From contig CAVUVH010000020.1 in assembly GCA_963744735.1 (NCBI GenBank), forward strand, positions 62,001 to 126,000: a stretch of 64,000 nucleotides of DNA, written 5' to 3'. Every line of letters begins with the position of its first letter. Within the stretch, counting starts at the first letter, position 1. The notes beneath the pieces are model-generated. The model was given only the letters and a program-made list of their open reading frames with translations. It ran no database searches and had not been told where the DNA came from. Both the position numbers and the translations under genes were made by a program. This document shows positions 24,400-32,944 of the stretch, one piece after another. The stretch is from RPQJ01 sp963744735 (GTDB lineage Bacteria; Pseudomonadota; Gammaproteobacteria; Steroidobacterales; Steroidobacteraceae).

Positions 24400-25727
24400 A
24401 TGCTCCGACCAGCCCTCCGCTGCCTGGCCATCCTCTTCGTCATGATGTCCGTCGCGCAGGCGGCGGCGCCCGCTGCGGCCGCGCCGGACGATCGTGGTCG
24501 TGCAGGCCGGCCGGCTGCTCGACCGCCCGGGTCGGGCGCCGCGCGGGCCGAGCACGATCGTGATCCGGGACGGCCGGGTGAGCGAGATCCTGGACGGCTT
24601 CGTCGACGTGCCTGGCAGCCGGCGCGTGATCGACCAGCGCGCGCGGTTCGTGCTGCCCGGGCTGATCGACAGCCATGTGCACCTCCATTCCGACACGGGC
24701 GGCCAGCTGGGAGAGCTCGAGTCCGTGCAGCTCGAAGACGCCGAGATCGCATTCAACGCGCTGGTCAATGCGCGCAAGACGCTGCGCGCCGGCTTCACCA
24801 CGGTGCGTAACCTCGGCGATGCCAGCGGCGCGACGCTGGCACTGCGCGATGCGATCCGCGCCGGCAAGGTCGTCGGGCCGAACATCGTCGATGCCGGCCG
24901 CTCGATCTCGACCACGTCGGGCCACATGGATCACGCGCTCGGCTACCGCGAGGAATACAGCGACCTGCGGCATCAGCACGAAAACCTCTGCGACAGCCCC
25001 GAGTCCTGCCGCCGCGCGGTGCGGATACAGGTGGGCCGCGGGGTCGACGTGATCAAGATCGCGACGACCGGCGGCGTCAACAGCCAGGTCGGCGCCGGTC
25101 TCGGCCAGCAGATGTTCGACGACGAGGTCGCAGCCATCGTCGAGGCGGCGAGGATGTACGGCAAGAAGGTGGCCGTGCACGCGCATGGCGCCGACGGCAT
25201 CAACGCCGCGCTGCGCGCCGGCGTCAGCTCGATCGAGCATGGCACGCTGCTCGACGACACCTCCATCGCGATGTTTCTCAAGAACGGCGACGTACTATGT
25301 CCCGACGCTGTCCACCATCAACGGTTACATCGAGCGGCTGGCGAGCAATCCGGATGCCTATTCGCCGGAAGTGCGGGCCAAGATCGAATGGCGCATCCGC
25401 GTGACCGGCGAATCACTGCGCAAGGCGGTGCCGCGCGGCGTGAAGATTGCCTTTGGCACCGATGCGGGCGTGAGCAAGCACGGCCGCAACGCCGACGAGT
25501 TCGAACTGATGGTCAAGCACGGCATGACGCCGGCGGCGGCGCTGCAGGCGGCGACCGTCAACGCCGCCGAGTTGCTGGGACTGCAGGACGAAGTCGGTAC
25601 GCTCGAGCCGGGCAAGCGCGCGGACCTCATCGCGGTCGATGGCGACCCGCTGCTGGACGTGACCGTGCTGAAGCGTGTGCCGTTCGTGATGAAGGACGGC
25701 CGCGAATTCATCGACGGGCCCGGCTGA
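24400..25727 (+). CDS. Exported amidohydrolase family metalloenzyme (frameshifted)
   Basis: This is a member of the imidazolonepropionase/Xaa-Pro dipeptidase-like amidohydrolases, which hydrolyse amide bonds with one or two zinc ions. The N-terminus (LRCLAILFVMMSVAQAAAPAAAA) is a signal peptide. The metal motif HVHLH follows PGLIDS, the carboxylated-lysine segment is GVDVIKIATTGG, histidine ligands are in AVHAHG and SIEHGTL, and the catalytic Asp is in AFGTDAGV. The C-terminal GTLEPGKRADLIAVDGDPL is typical. Breaks lie near 24490 and 25297. The corrected length of about 442 residues fits. Its substrate is unknown; a periplasmic dipeptidase role is plausible beside ggt. Confidence 0.88.
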
Positions 25728-25746
25728 GCGCCGGCTGAGGTCGCGC

Positions 25747-26394
25747 GTGGACCGGCGTCCGCCATCGTTCGTGCAGGCCCTGCCGTTTTCCGAGGCCTGC
25801 GAGCGCAACAAGGCTCCGATCCTGGCGGTGCTGCAGCGCTGGCTGGGGCGGCAGGGCGGAGTGGTGCTCGAGATCGGGGCCGGCACCGGGCAGCACGCGG
25901 TGCATTTCGCGCGCCACCTGCCGCAGCTGGGCTGGCAGCCCACCGAGCAGCCGGAAAACCTGGCGGCGCTCGCGGCGCGCGTGGCCCTCGAGGGTTCCAG
26001 CAACCTGCTGGCACCGCTCGAGCTGGACGTTGGGCAGGCGGCGTGGCCCTGCGAGTACGACAGCGTCGATGCGGTCTTCACCGCCAACACGCTGCACATC
26101 GTCTCGTGGCCGCAGGTCCAGGCGTTGTTTCGCGGCGTGGGGCGCGTGCTGCGTGACGACGGCCTGCTGGTCGTGTACGGCCCGTTCCGCTACGGCGGGC
26201 AATTCACCTCGCACAGCAATGCGCTGTTCGATGAGACCTTGCGCTTGCGGGATGCTGCGAGCGGCATCCGGGACTTCGAGGCCGTCGATGCACTGGCGGC
26301 GGCCGAGGGCCTGCGCCTGGTCGAGGATTGCGCGATGCCGGCCAACAACCAGACGCTGGTCTGGCGCCGCGCGCGGGGCGGACGACCGGGCTGA
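25747..26394 (+). CDS. DUF938 SAM-dependent methyltransferase-like protein
   Basis: This intact 215-residue protein of the DUF938 family has a class I methyltransferase fold. The SAM-binding motif I is VVLEIGAGTGQHAVHFA (about residues 40-56), with FSEACERNKAPIL before it and TANTLHIVSW as motif IV region. The family function has not been established; methylation is inferred from the fold. The start is GTG at 25747, 20 bp after the amidohydrolase gene, so the two may be co-transcribed. It converges on the malic enzyme gene with a 9-bp gap. Confidence 0.85.
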   Translation: MDRRPPSFVQALPFSEACERNKAPILAVLQRWLGRQGGVVLEIGAGTGQHAVHFARHLPQLGWQPTEQPENLAALAARVALEGSSNLLAPLELDVGQAAWPCEYDSVDAVFTANTLHIVSWPQVQALFRGVGRVLRDDGLLVVYGPFRYGGQFTSHSNALFDETLRLRDAASGIRDFEAVDALAAAEGLRLVEDCAMPANNQTLVWRRARGGRPG

Positions 26395-26403
26395 CGACCC
26401 GCG

Positions 26404-28050
26404 TCAGTACGCGGGGTCGTACATCTCCGCGCGGATGGTTTCCTCGATGTCCGCGGGACGCTCGATCGAAGCCAGGCCGTCACGCAGGGCGATTTCTGCC
26501 ACGTCGACGGCGATCCGCGCGGACACGTCGCGCACGGTGCTCAAGGGCGGGTACAGGCTGCCCTGGTCGAGATCGGCCTGCGACGTGCACCCCGCCAGCG
26601 TGCGTGCCGCGGCCAGGAACATGGCTTCGGTCACGCGCGTGGCGCCGACGACCACCAGCGCCAGGCCCACGCCCGGGAAGATGTAGGAGTTGTTGCCCTG
26701 CCGCGGCACGAAGTGCCGCCCGTCGGGCAGCGTCACCGGATCGAACGGGCTGCCCGAGGCAAACAGCGCCCTTCCGTCAGACCAGGCATAGGCCTGCTCC
26801 GCCGTGCACTCCGCCTTCGAGGTCGGGTTCGACAGCGCAAAGACGATGGGCCGCTGGTTGAGTCGTGCCATCTCGCGCACCACGCCCTCATGGAACCCGC
26901 CCGGGGTTGCGCCGACACCGATGATCGCCGTCGGCTGCAGTGCCCGCACCGCGCCGAGAAAATCGTCTACCGGCGCGTGCGGATGGGCGTAAGGGCGCTT
27001 GTGCTCGGCGAGTGCGTCGCGGCCCGCGACGACCAGCCCCCGGGAATCGACCATCCAGCAGCGGCTCCGCGCGGCCGCTCCGTCGAGGCCGTCTTCGATC
27101 ATTGCGCGCACCAGCAGGTCCGAGATGCCGGTGGCTGCCTCGCCGGCGCCGAGGCACAGGAAACGCTGCTCGGTGATGCGCTGGCCGGTGACACGCAGGG
27201 ACGAGAGGATTCCGGCGACCGCCACCGACGCGGTGCCCTGGATGTCGTCGTTGAAGCAGCTGATGCGGTCGCGGTAGCGGCGCAGCAGGCGGAAGGCATT
27301 GTGGTTGGCGAAGTCCTCGAACTGCACCACCACGCCCGGGAACACTTCCTGCGTCGCCACGATGAACTCTTCGACCAGTTCGTCGTAGGCATCGCCGGAG
27401 ATGCGGCGGTGGCGCAGGCCGAGGTACAGCGGATCCGCCAGCAGCGCCTCGTTGTTGGTGCCGACATCCAGCATGACCGGCAGGCACTTCCACGGATGCA
27501 GCCCCGCGCAGGCCGTGTACAGCGACAGCTTGCCGATCGGGATGCCCATGCCATTGGCGCCGAGGTCGCCCAGGCCGAGGATGCGTTCACCGTCCGTGAC
27601 GACGATCATCGCCGCTTCGCGGTGCGGCCAGTTGCGCATGACCAGCGACATCCGGCCCTTGTCCGCGGCCGTGACGAACAGGCCGCGCGGCCGGCGGTAG
27701 ATGTGCCCGAACTGCTGGCAGGCGAGGCCGACGGTCGGCGTGTAGATGATCGGCATCATCTCGTCCGCGTGGTCGGTCACCACGCGGAAGAACAGCGCCT
27801 CGTTGCGGTCGAGGAGGCTGGACAGCATGATGTATTTCGACAGCGGCGTTTTCAGCCGGCGCACGTTCTCGAGCACGCGCGCCACCTGCTCGTCCTGGGT
27901 GGCGACGTGCGGCGGCAGCAGCCCGCGCAGGCCGAGCACGTCGCGCTCCCGTTCGCTGAACGCGGTGCCCTTGTTCAGGGTGGGATCGCGCAGCAGGGCA
28001 GTGCCGCGCGGGAACCATTCCGGGATCGGGGGCAGGGAGCGCTTCGGCAT
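26404..28050 (-). CDS. maeA: NAD-dependent malic enzyme
   Basis: The enzyme oxidatively decarboxylates malate to pyruvate with a dinucleotide and a divalent metal. The intact 548-residue sequence has the large-type malic enzyme layout: NKGTAFSERERDVLGLRGLLP at the N-terminus, IYTPTVGLACQQFGHIYRRPRGLF, then GERILGLGDLGANGMGIPIGK, the metal-site block VVVQFEDFANHNAF, CFNDDIQGTASVAVAG, the nucleotide fold LCLGAGEAATGI and ALSNPTSKAECTAEQAY. Length and motifs match the SfcA/MaeA group of about 565 residues and not the shorter MaeB type. NAD preference is inferred from the family. Start ATG 28048-28050. Confidence 0.94.
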   Translation of the reverse strand: MPKRSLPPIPEWFPRGTALLRDPTLNKGTAFSERERDVLGLRGLLPPHVATQDEQVARVLENVRRLKTPLSKYIMLSSLLDRNEALFFRVVTDHADEMMPIIYTPTVGLACQQFGHIYRRPRGLFVTAADKGRMSLVMRNWPHREAAMIVVTDGERILGLGDLGANGMGIPIGKLSLYTACAGLHPWKCLPVMLDVGTNNEALLADPLYLGLRHRRISGDAYDELVEEFIVATQEVFPGVVVQFEDFANHNAFRLLRRYRDRISCFNDDIQGTASVAVAGILSSLRVTGQRITEQRFLCLGAGEAATGISDLLVRAMIEDGLDGAAARSRCWMVDSRGLVVAGRDALAEHKRPYAHPHAPVDDFLGAVRALQPTAIIGVGATPGGFHEGVVREMARLNQRPIVFALSNPTSKAECTAEQAYAWSDGRALFASGSPFDPVTLPDGRHFVPRQGNNSYIFPGVGLALVVVGATRVTEAMFLAAARTLAGCTSQADLDQGSLYPPLSTVRDVSARIAVDVAEIALRDGLASIERPADIEETIRAEMYDPAY

Positions 28051-28132
28051 CGGCGTGTCCGTGGTGCAGGCACGCGCGATGCTAGAGGGCGCGGTGCGCC
28101 CGTCAACGCGGAAAGTCCTTAGGCCGGACGCC

Positions 28133-28609
28133 TCAGGACGGCGTCTTCATCTGCGACTGGCAGTAGTTCGGCAGGCCGATGCGATCGATCAGCTGCAGCT
28201 GCGTCTCGAGGAAGTCGATGTGGCCCTCCTCGGACTCGAGGATGTCCTCGAGCAATTCACGGCTGACGTAGTCGCCCACCTTCTCGCAGTACGCGATCGC
28301 GACCTTGAGGTCGGGGTGGGCTTTCTGCTCGAGCTTGAGGTCGCACTCGAGCAGTTCGCGGACGTCCTCGCCGATCATCAGCTTGCCCAGGTCCTGCAGG
28401 TTCGGCAGGCCCTCGAGGAACAGCACGCGCTCGATCAGCTTGTCGGCGTGCTTCATCTCGTCGATCGATTCGTGCTGCTCGTAGTCGCCGAGCTTGTCCA
28501 GCCCCCAGTTCTTCAGCATGCGGGCATGCAGGAAGTACTGGTTGATGGCGGTCAGTTCGTTCTTGAGGATCTTGTTGAGGTGCGCAATGACTTCGGCGTC
28601 GCCCTTCAT
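28133..28609 (-). CDS. bfr: Bacterioferritin
   Basis: Bfr stores iron in a 24-subunit shell with haem at dimer interfaces. The intact 158-residue protein starts MKGDAEVIAHLNKILKNELT. Ferroxidase ligands are visible at Glu18 (NELTAINQYF), Glu51 and His54 (ESIDEMKHADKLIERV), Glu94, Glu127 and His130 (ESEEGHIDFLE), and Met52 supplies the haem ligand. The gene lies 51 bp downstream of bfd on the same strand, the usual pairing, so it can share the Fur-controlled promoter upstream of bfd. Confidence 0.97.
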   Translation of the reverse strand: MKGDAEVIAHLNKILKNELTAINQYFLHARMLKNWGLDKLGDYEQHESIDEMKHADKLIERVLFLEGLPNLQDLGKLMIGEDVRELLECDLKLEQKAHPDLKVAIAYCEKVGDYVSRELLEDILESEEGHIDFLETQLQLIDRIGLPNYCQSQMKTPS

Positions 28610-28660
28610 GGCGTTGGCTCCGGCAGCAGGCTGTGGGACGCCGCAGTTGCGGCGCAGAAG

Positions 28661-28855
28661 TCAGGAAGCCTGCGGGGACCGCGCGCAGGAATCAAGCGGC
28701 CTGGGGTCGAGCATTTCCCGGGCACAGGGCTCGCAGGCCCCGCAGCAGGTGGCGACACCGGTGCAGGACTGCAGTTGCTCGAACGAGCGTGCGCCTTCCT
28801 GGATGGCCTGCTGCAGGCGCTTTTCGGACAGACCGTGGCAGATGCAGACGTACAT
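28661..28855 (-). CDS. bfd: Bacterioferritin-associated ferredoxin
   Basis: Bfd is a small [2Fe-2S] protein that docks on bacterioferritin and reduces the core so that iron can be released. The 64-residue sequence MYVCICHGLSEKRLQ has the first two cluster cysteines at 4 and 6; the other two are in TCCGACEPC near 38 and 41. The C-terminal tail (DPRPLDSCARSPQAS) is less conserved. The start ATG at 28853-28855 lies 47 bp from the edge of a Fur-type box, consistent with induction under iron starvation. Confidence 0.94.
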   Translation of the reverse strand: MYVCICHGLSEKRLQQAIQEGARSFEQLQSCTGVATCCGACEPCAREMLDPRPLDSCARSPQAS

Positions 28856-28879
28856 GGACCGACACCTCTCCGTGGCAGC

Positions 28880-28921
28880 ATCCTAAGCGAATCCGGCTAC
28901 TGAATGCAAATGATTCGCATT
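28880..28921 (-). promoter_or_regulatory. bfd promoter with Fur box
   Basis: AATGCAAATGATTCGCATT at 28903-28921 is a 19-bp inverted repeat (arms AATGC/GCATT) of the Fur-box kind. On the minus strand TTGCAT (28904-28909) can serve as -35, and TAGGAT (28880-28885) as -10, with 18 bp between. The box covers the -35, so iron-loaded Fur would repress bfd-bfr. The box also lies 77 bp before the divergent gene at 28998. Confidence 0.75.
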
Positions 28922-28997
28922 TAAGTATTTACCGTAATGGGACCGGCCCCGATCCGCAGCGGTCCTGAGGCTGCAGGAGCATTGCTAAGATGCCCGT

Positions 28998-29324
28998 ATG
29001 AGTCACGAGTCGATTCCCGGAGCGCCCGCCACCCCGGGTCCGGACCTGCCGCCAGCGACACTGCAGCGCGCCTTCATGGATCGTGCGCGCCGCGCCGTGG
29101 AGCGTGAGCACGAGAAGCCCCCGCTGCGGCTGGGGCAGAAGGCCATCGCGCTGGTCGCGGCCTGCGGGCTGGCGTTCGGCATCGTTTACGCGTTCGCGAG
29201 CTTCCTGGGCGGCATGCAGCGGGTCATGGACCTGCTCAACGAGGAGGAGCAGCGCCAGCAGCAGGCCGAGGCGGAAAAGAAGAAAACGGAACCGATGCCG
29301 GCCTACGTGGTGCCGTCGGACTGA
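28998..29324 (+). CDS. Hypothetical single-pass membrane protein
   Basis: This intact 108-residue protein has one membrane helix (AIALVAACGLAFGIVYAFASFLGG, about residues 48-71). A charged N-terminal half precedes it, and a coiled-coil-like C-terminal tail follows that is rich in Glu, Gln and Lys and ends AYVVPSD. I do not recognise the family. An extended -10-like TGCTAAGAT lies at 28983-28991, only 6 bases before the ATG, which suggests a leaderless or near-leaderless transcript. It is followed 11 bp later by the acyltransferase gene, so the two may be co-transcribed. Confidence 0.6.
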   Translation: MSHESIPGAPATPGPDLPPATLQRAFMDRARRAVEREHEKPPLRLGQKAIALVAACGLAFGIVYAFASFLGGMQRVMDLLNEEEQRQQQAEAEKKKTEPMPAYVVPSD

Positions 29325-29335
29325 GTCCGGCTCCG

Positions 29336-29902
29336 ATGCAAATCCTGCGCAAGGCGTGTCTCGGCGTGCTGCGGTTGTTCGGCTGGCACAGCTCGCTCAC
29401 CTGGCCGCCCGAGCCGCGCGGGCTGATCATGGTCTATCCGCACACGTCGAACTGGGATTTCCCGATCGGGGTGCTGTTCAAGCTCGCGCACGACCTGCCC
29501 GCGCAGTGGATGGGCAAGGACTCGATGTTCCGCTGGCCCTTCCGCCGGCTGCTGCTCGCGCTGGGCGGCGTGCCGATCAACCGGCGCGAGCGCACGGGCT
29601 TCGTCACCGCGATGGCCGAGGAAATGCATCGCCGTGACTGGATGTGGATCGCGGTGGCGCCCGAGGGCACGCGCGCTGCCACCGACCACCTGAAGTCGGG
29701 GTTCTACCAGCTGGCGCTCGCCGCAGACGTGCCGATCGGCCTCGGTTACATCGACTACAGGCACAAGCACGTCGGCATCGACCGCTATGTGCGGATGACC
29801 GGCGACGAGACGCGCGACCTTGCCGTCCTGCGCGAGTTCTACGCCGACAAGCTGGCCAGGAAGCCCGCGAACGCGGGCGGGTTCCGCTTCCGGCAACGCT
29901 AA
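29336..29902 (+). CDS. PlsC-like 1-acyl-sn-glycerol-3-phosphate acyltransferase family protein
   Basis: Acyltransferases of this group transfer acyl chains to lysophosphatidate or related alcohols at the membrane. The catalytic HX4D motif is HTSNWD (about residues 36-41), motif II is PINRRER, and motif III is VAPEGTR (about 108-114). The 188-residue length is short but typical of a PlsC subfamily lacking the N-terminal membrane anchor. The gene is intact. The acceptor is unknown. It lies 70 bp before an acyl-ACP-reductase-like gene on the same strand, which makes a shared role in acyl-chain metabolism possible. Confidence 0.85.
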   Translation: MQILRKACLGVLRLFGWHSSLTWPPEPRGLIMVYPHTSNWDFPIGVLFKLAHDLPAQWMGKDSMFRWPFRRLLLALGGVPINRRERTGFVTAMAEEMHRRDWMWIAVAPEGTRAATDHLKSGFYQLALAADVPIGLGYIDYRHKHVGIDRYVRMTGDETRDLAVLREFYADKLARKPANAGGFRFRQR

Positions 29903-29972
29903 GGTGGCATTACGCATGGCCCCTCGCGCGCGGTCGTCCAACAATGACGGCTTGCAGGCTAGGGGGCGCGAC

Positions 29973-31170
29973 ATGAACCGGTTTGCATTCATCCTGCATC
30001 CGCTCACGGTCGATTACCTCGCCCGGCACCCGCGGTATTCCTGGACCCGTCACCTGCCACGGTCCCTCGTGGAAGCGGGCGCGGCGCACATGCCGGCTTC
30101 GCACGTGGGCCGCATCGAAGGTGGTGTGTCGCCCGCGACCGGGCCAGGCCATCGAGGGCGCCATCTATGCCATGGGCGCCACGCCGCGACAGATGCTGTC
30201 GCGTCCACCCGAGTTCACCTACCGCCGGCTCGACGCTGCGATCAGGGACGCGGCGGCGCATGGCGCGCAGATCGTCGGACTCGGTGCATTCACCAAGGTG
30301 GTCGGCGACGCCGGCATCACGGTGGCGAGCCGGGCGCCGATTCCAGTCACGACCGGCAACAGCCTGACGATCGCAGCGACGCTCGAGACGGCCAAGTTGA
30401 CGGCCCGCCGCATGGGCTGGCCAGACCTTGCGCGTGGCAGGGCCATGGTGGTGGGCGCGACCGGGGCGATCGGCTCGGTCTGCTCGCGGCTGCTGGCCGC
30501 CGCGGTGCGCAATGTCGTGCTGGTCTCGATCGAGCCGGAGCGGCTGCGGGCCCTGCGCGAGAAGATCCTGGCCGAGACGCCGGGCGCGACGGTCGAACTG
30601 GACACGAGCACCCAGCGCTGGGTCGGCGAGTGCGACCTCATCGTGACCGCGACCTCCGCCTTCGGCCAGCGTGTGCTGGACGTCAGCCAGTGCAAGCCTG
30701 GAGCCGTGATCCTCGACGTGGCCCTGCCGCCGGACATTTCCGCCGAAGAGGCCGCGGTGCGACCCGACGTGCTGGTGGTGGAGAGCGGCGAGGTGCTGAT
30801 CCCGGGGCCGGTGGAATTCAGCTTCGACATCGGCCTGCCGCCCGGCGTCGCCTATGCCTGTCTGGCGGAGGCGGCGCTGCTCGCGATGGAGGGCAGGTTC
30901 GAGAGCTTCACGCTCGGCCGCGACGTGGCTCCGGAGAAGGTCAAGGAGATTTACCGGCTGTTCCGCAAGCACGGCTTCCAGATCGCGCCGCTGCGCACCT
31001 TCGGCGCGCCGCTGACCGATGCGCTGGTCGCCGAGAAGAATGCGCTGGCCGAGGACCTGCGGCGTGATCCTGCGCGCCTGCAGCGGGTCCGTGCCGAGGC
31101 CGCGGCGCGCATCGCGCGCATTCCCCCGCGCGCCAAGGGCGTCGCCGGAGTGACGACTCTGAAGGCCTGA
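29973..31170 (+). CDS. Acyl-ACP-reductase-like NAD(P)-binding protein (COG5322, frameshifted)
   Basis: The corrected protein of about 398 residues resembles cyanobacterial long-chain acyl-ACP reductase (AAR) and the COG5322 predicted dehydrogenases. Visible blocks are AIEGAIYAMGATPRQML, VGLGAFTKVV, PVTTGNSLTIA (residues 124-134), the dinucleotide-binding AMVVGATGAIGSVCSRLLA (157-175) and AYACLAEAALLAMEGRFESF. The last aligns with the AAR block FACFAEAMLLEFEG, which carries the acyl-thioester cysteine, and that cysteine is conserved. KVKEIYRLFRKHGFQIAPL follows, as in AAR. One extra C near 30134 breaks the frame. Reduction of an activated acyl chain to an aldehyde is inference; the C-terminal extension is longer than in cyanobacteria. 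Confidence 0.78.
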
Positions 31171-31244
31171 AGACTGCGAATGAGATGGCAGGCCGGCGGC
31201 GGCCTGTGTATACCCGGACTCGGCATATCGCAGGAAACAGACCC

Positions 31245-31773
31245 ATGTTCGCATCGCTACGGGCCGTCGCGGCCCTCGGAATATTGCTGGCCAGCACCGC
31301 TTGTTCATCGGTTTCGGTCCCGGCGGGCATCGAGCCTGTGACCGGCTTCGAGGTCGAGCGCTACATGGGACGCTGGTACGAGGTGGCCCGGCTCGATCAC
31401 CGCTTCGAACGCGGGATGGAGCAGGTCACCGCCACCTACAGCCTGCGCCCGGACGGCACCGTCGAGGTGCTGAACCGCGGTTATCGCGCGGACAAGGGCA
31501 AATGGAGCGAGGCCAGCGGCACGGCGAAGTTCCTGGGGGCGACCGATGTCGGCGGCGCTCAAGGTGTCGTTCTTCGGCCCGTTCTATGGCGGCTACAACG
31601 TCGTCGATCTCGATCCCGACTATCAGCATGCCCTGATCGCCGGACCGGACACCTCCTACCTGTGGATACTCTCGCGCACGCCGACCCCGCCACCCGCCGA
31701 GGTCGAACGACTGGTGGCCAAGGCGGCATCGCTGGGATTCGACACCGGCGCGCTGATCTTCGTGCGGCACTGA
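31245..31773 (+). CDS. blc: Lipocalin family outer-membrane lipoprotein (frameshifted)
   Basis: Bacterial lipocalins (Blc) bind lysophospholipids and fatty acids at the outer membrane. The N-terminus is a lipoprotein signal (VAALGILLASTAC). The lipocalin GxW motif is in ERYMGRWYEVARLDHRFERGM, followed by VTATYSLRPDGTVEVLNRGY. In a second frame come LKVSFFGPFYGGYNVVDLD and YLWILSRTPTPP, which match Blc. An indel lies near 31556. The corrected length is about 175 residues. ATG 31245 follows AGGAAAC; a -10-like GTATAC lies near 31208. Confidence 0.9.
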
Positions 31774-31803
31774 CGTCGCCGCGCCCGATATGCCGGTCCT
31801 GGA

Positions 31804-32432
31804 GTGCAGATCACCGTGAGCATCGCCCTGCTGATCTTCGTGTCGACCATCGCCGTCAGCCTGCTCGCGCTGTACGCCGCACCGCGGCCTGATCGACCGG
31901 CTCGATCTTCCGCCCTTACTACGTCAGGCGCCGCGGCGAGTACCACACCTGGGTCACGCATGGCTTCGTCCATGGCGACCTGATGCACCTGATCTTCAAC
32001 ATGATGACCTTCTGGTTCTTCGCCTTCATGCTCGAGCGCAGGATCGGCGGCGTCGCTTTTGCTGCCCTGTATTTCGGCTCACTGGTGCTGGCCGTCAGCA
32101 CGACCTACTTCAAGCATCGCAACGATCCCCAGTACGCGACCCTCGGTGCGTCCGGCGCGATTGCCGCCGTGCTGTTCGCGGCCATCGTCTATTTCCCGAC
32201 CATGAGCCTGTTCATCATCCCGATCCCGGTGCCGATCCCGGCGCCGCTGTTTGCCGTCGCCTATGTCGCTTACTCCTGGTACGCGACCGGTGGCGGCCAG
32301 CTGTCGGGCGGACCTGGCGGGCGCAGGCTCAACCACGACGCACACCTGCTGGGCGCCGTGCTCGGGCTGGTCTTCGTGCTGCTGACGGATCCCGGCGCCT
32401 ATCGGGATCTGCTGCGCATCGTGCTGGGCTGA
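31804..32432 (+). CDS. Rhomboid family intramembrane serine protease (frameshifted)
   Basis: Rhomboids cleave membrane proteins within the bilayer using a Ser-His dyad. The serine motif is TLGASGAIAAVLFA and the catalytic His is in LNHDAHLLGAVLGLVF. FVHGDLMHLIFNMMTFWFF is the conserved HxxxN segment of helix 2. The first helix (IALLIFVSTIAVSLLALYA) is in a different frame, with breaks near 31885-31910. About 207 residues with six helices is the basic bacterial rhomboid. GTG at 31804 or 31816 may start translation; the choice is not clear. It follows blc by 30 bp. Confidence 0.87.
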
Positions 32433-32547
32433 GTCCGCCAAACCGAGAACTGTGTCCCTGCTCTGCAGGACTCGATCCCGCACGCACGTGCAATGGCGCG
32501 CGGCTGGGTTATCCTGCTGCGGCCGAGCCCGCCACCGGAGATTCGAG

Positions 32548-32922
32548 ATGCTGCAGAAAAGTTTGGTCGCCGCGCTTTGTCTTGCATTGCTCAACCTGTC
32601 ATCGCCACCGGTGGCACAGGCCGCGATCGTCGGCACCCTGCAGGCGGTCGAGGCGGGCAGTTCACGCGCCGCCGACCTGTCGACCGTGACGTCGGCGCTC
32701 GCGCGCGACCAGGTGCGTGCACAGATGCTGGCGCTGGGCGTGGACCCGGTCGCCGTCGATGCGCGCGTTGCGCGACTGACGGATGCCGAGTTGCGCTCGC
32801 TGGCCGAGCGCATGGACACGCTGCCCGCCGGCGGTGACGCGCTGGCGATCATCGGCGTCGTGTTCCTGGTGCTGATCATCCTGGAACTCGTCGGCGTCAT
32901 CGACATCTTCAAGAAGACCTGA
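32548..32922 (+). CDS. PA2779 family protein
   Basis: This intact 124-residue protein belongs to the PA2779 family of unknown function. It has a signal peptide (LVAALCLALLNLSSPPVAQA), then a helical domain with ARDQVRAQMLALGVDPVAVDARVARLTDAEL, which is the family hallmark, and a C-terminal membrane helix (ALAIIGVVFLVLIILELVGVIDIF). The ATG at 32548 follows GGAG at 32536-32539, and a -10-like TTATCC lies near 32509. The next gene is a PA2778-type peptidase; this adjacency is the same as in Pseudomonas, suggesting that the two proteins work together in the envelope. Confidence 0.88.
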   Translation: MLQKSLVAALCLALLNLSSPPVAQAAIVGTLQAVEAGSSRAADLSTVTSALARDQVRAQMLALGVDPVAVDARVARLTDAELRSLAERMDTLPAGGDALAIIGVVFLVLIILELVGVIDIFKKT

Positions 32923-32944
32923 GGCCGTCGCGGCCGTCGCGGCC

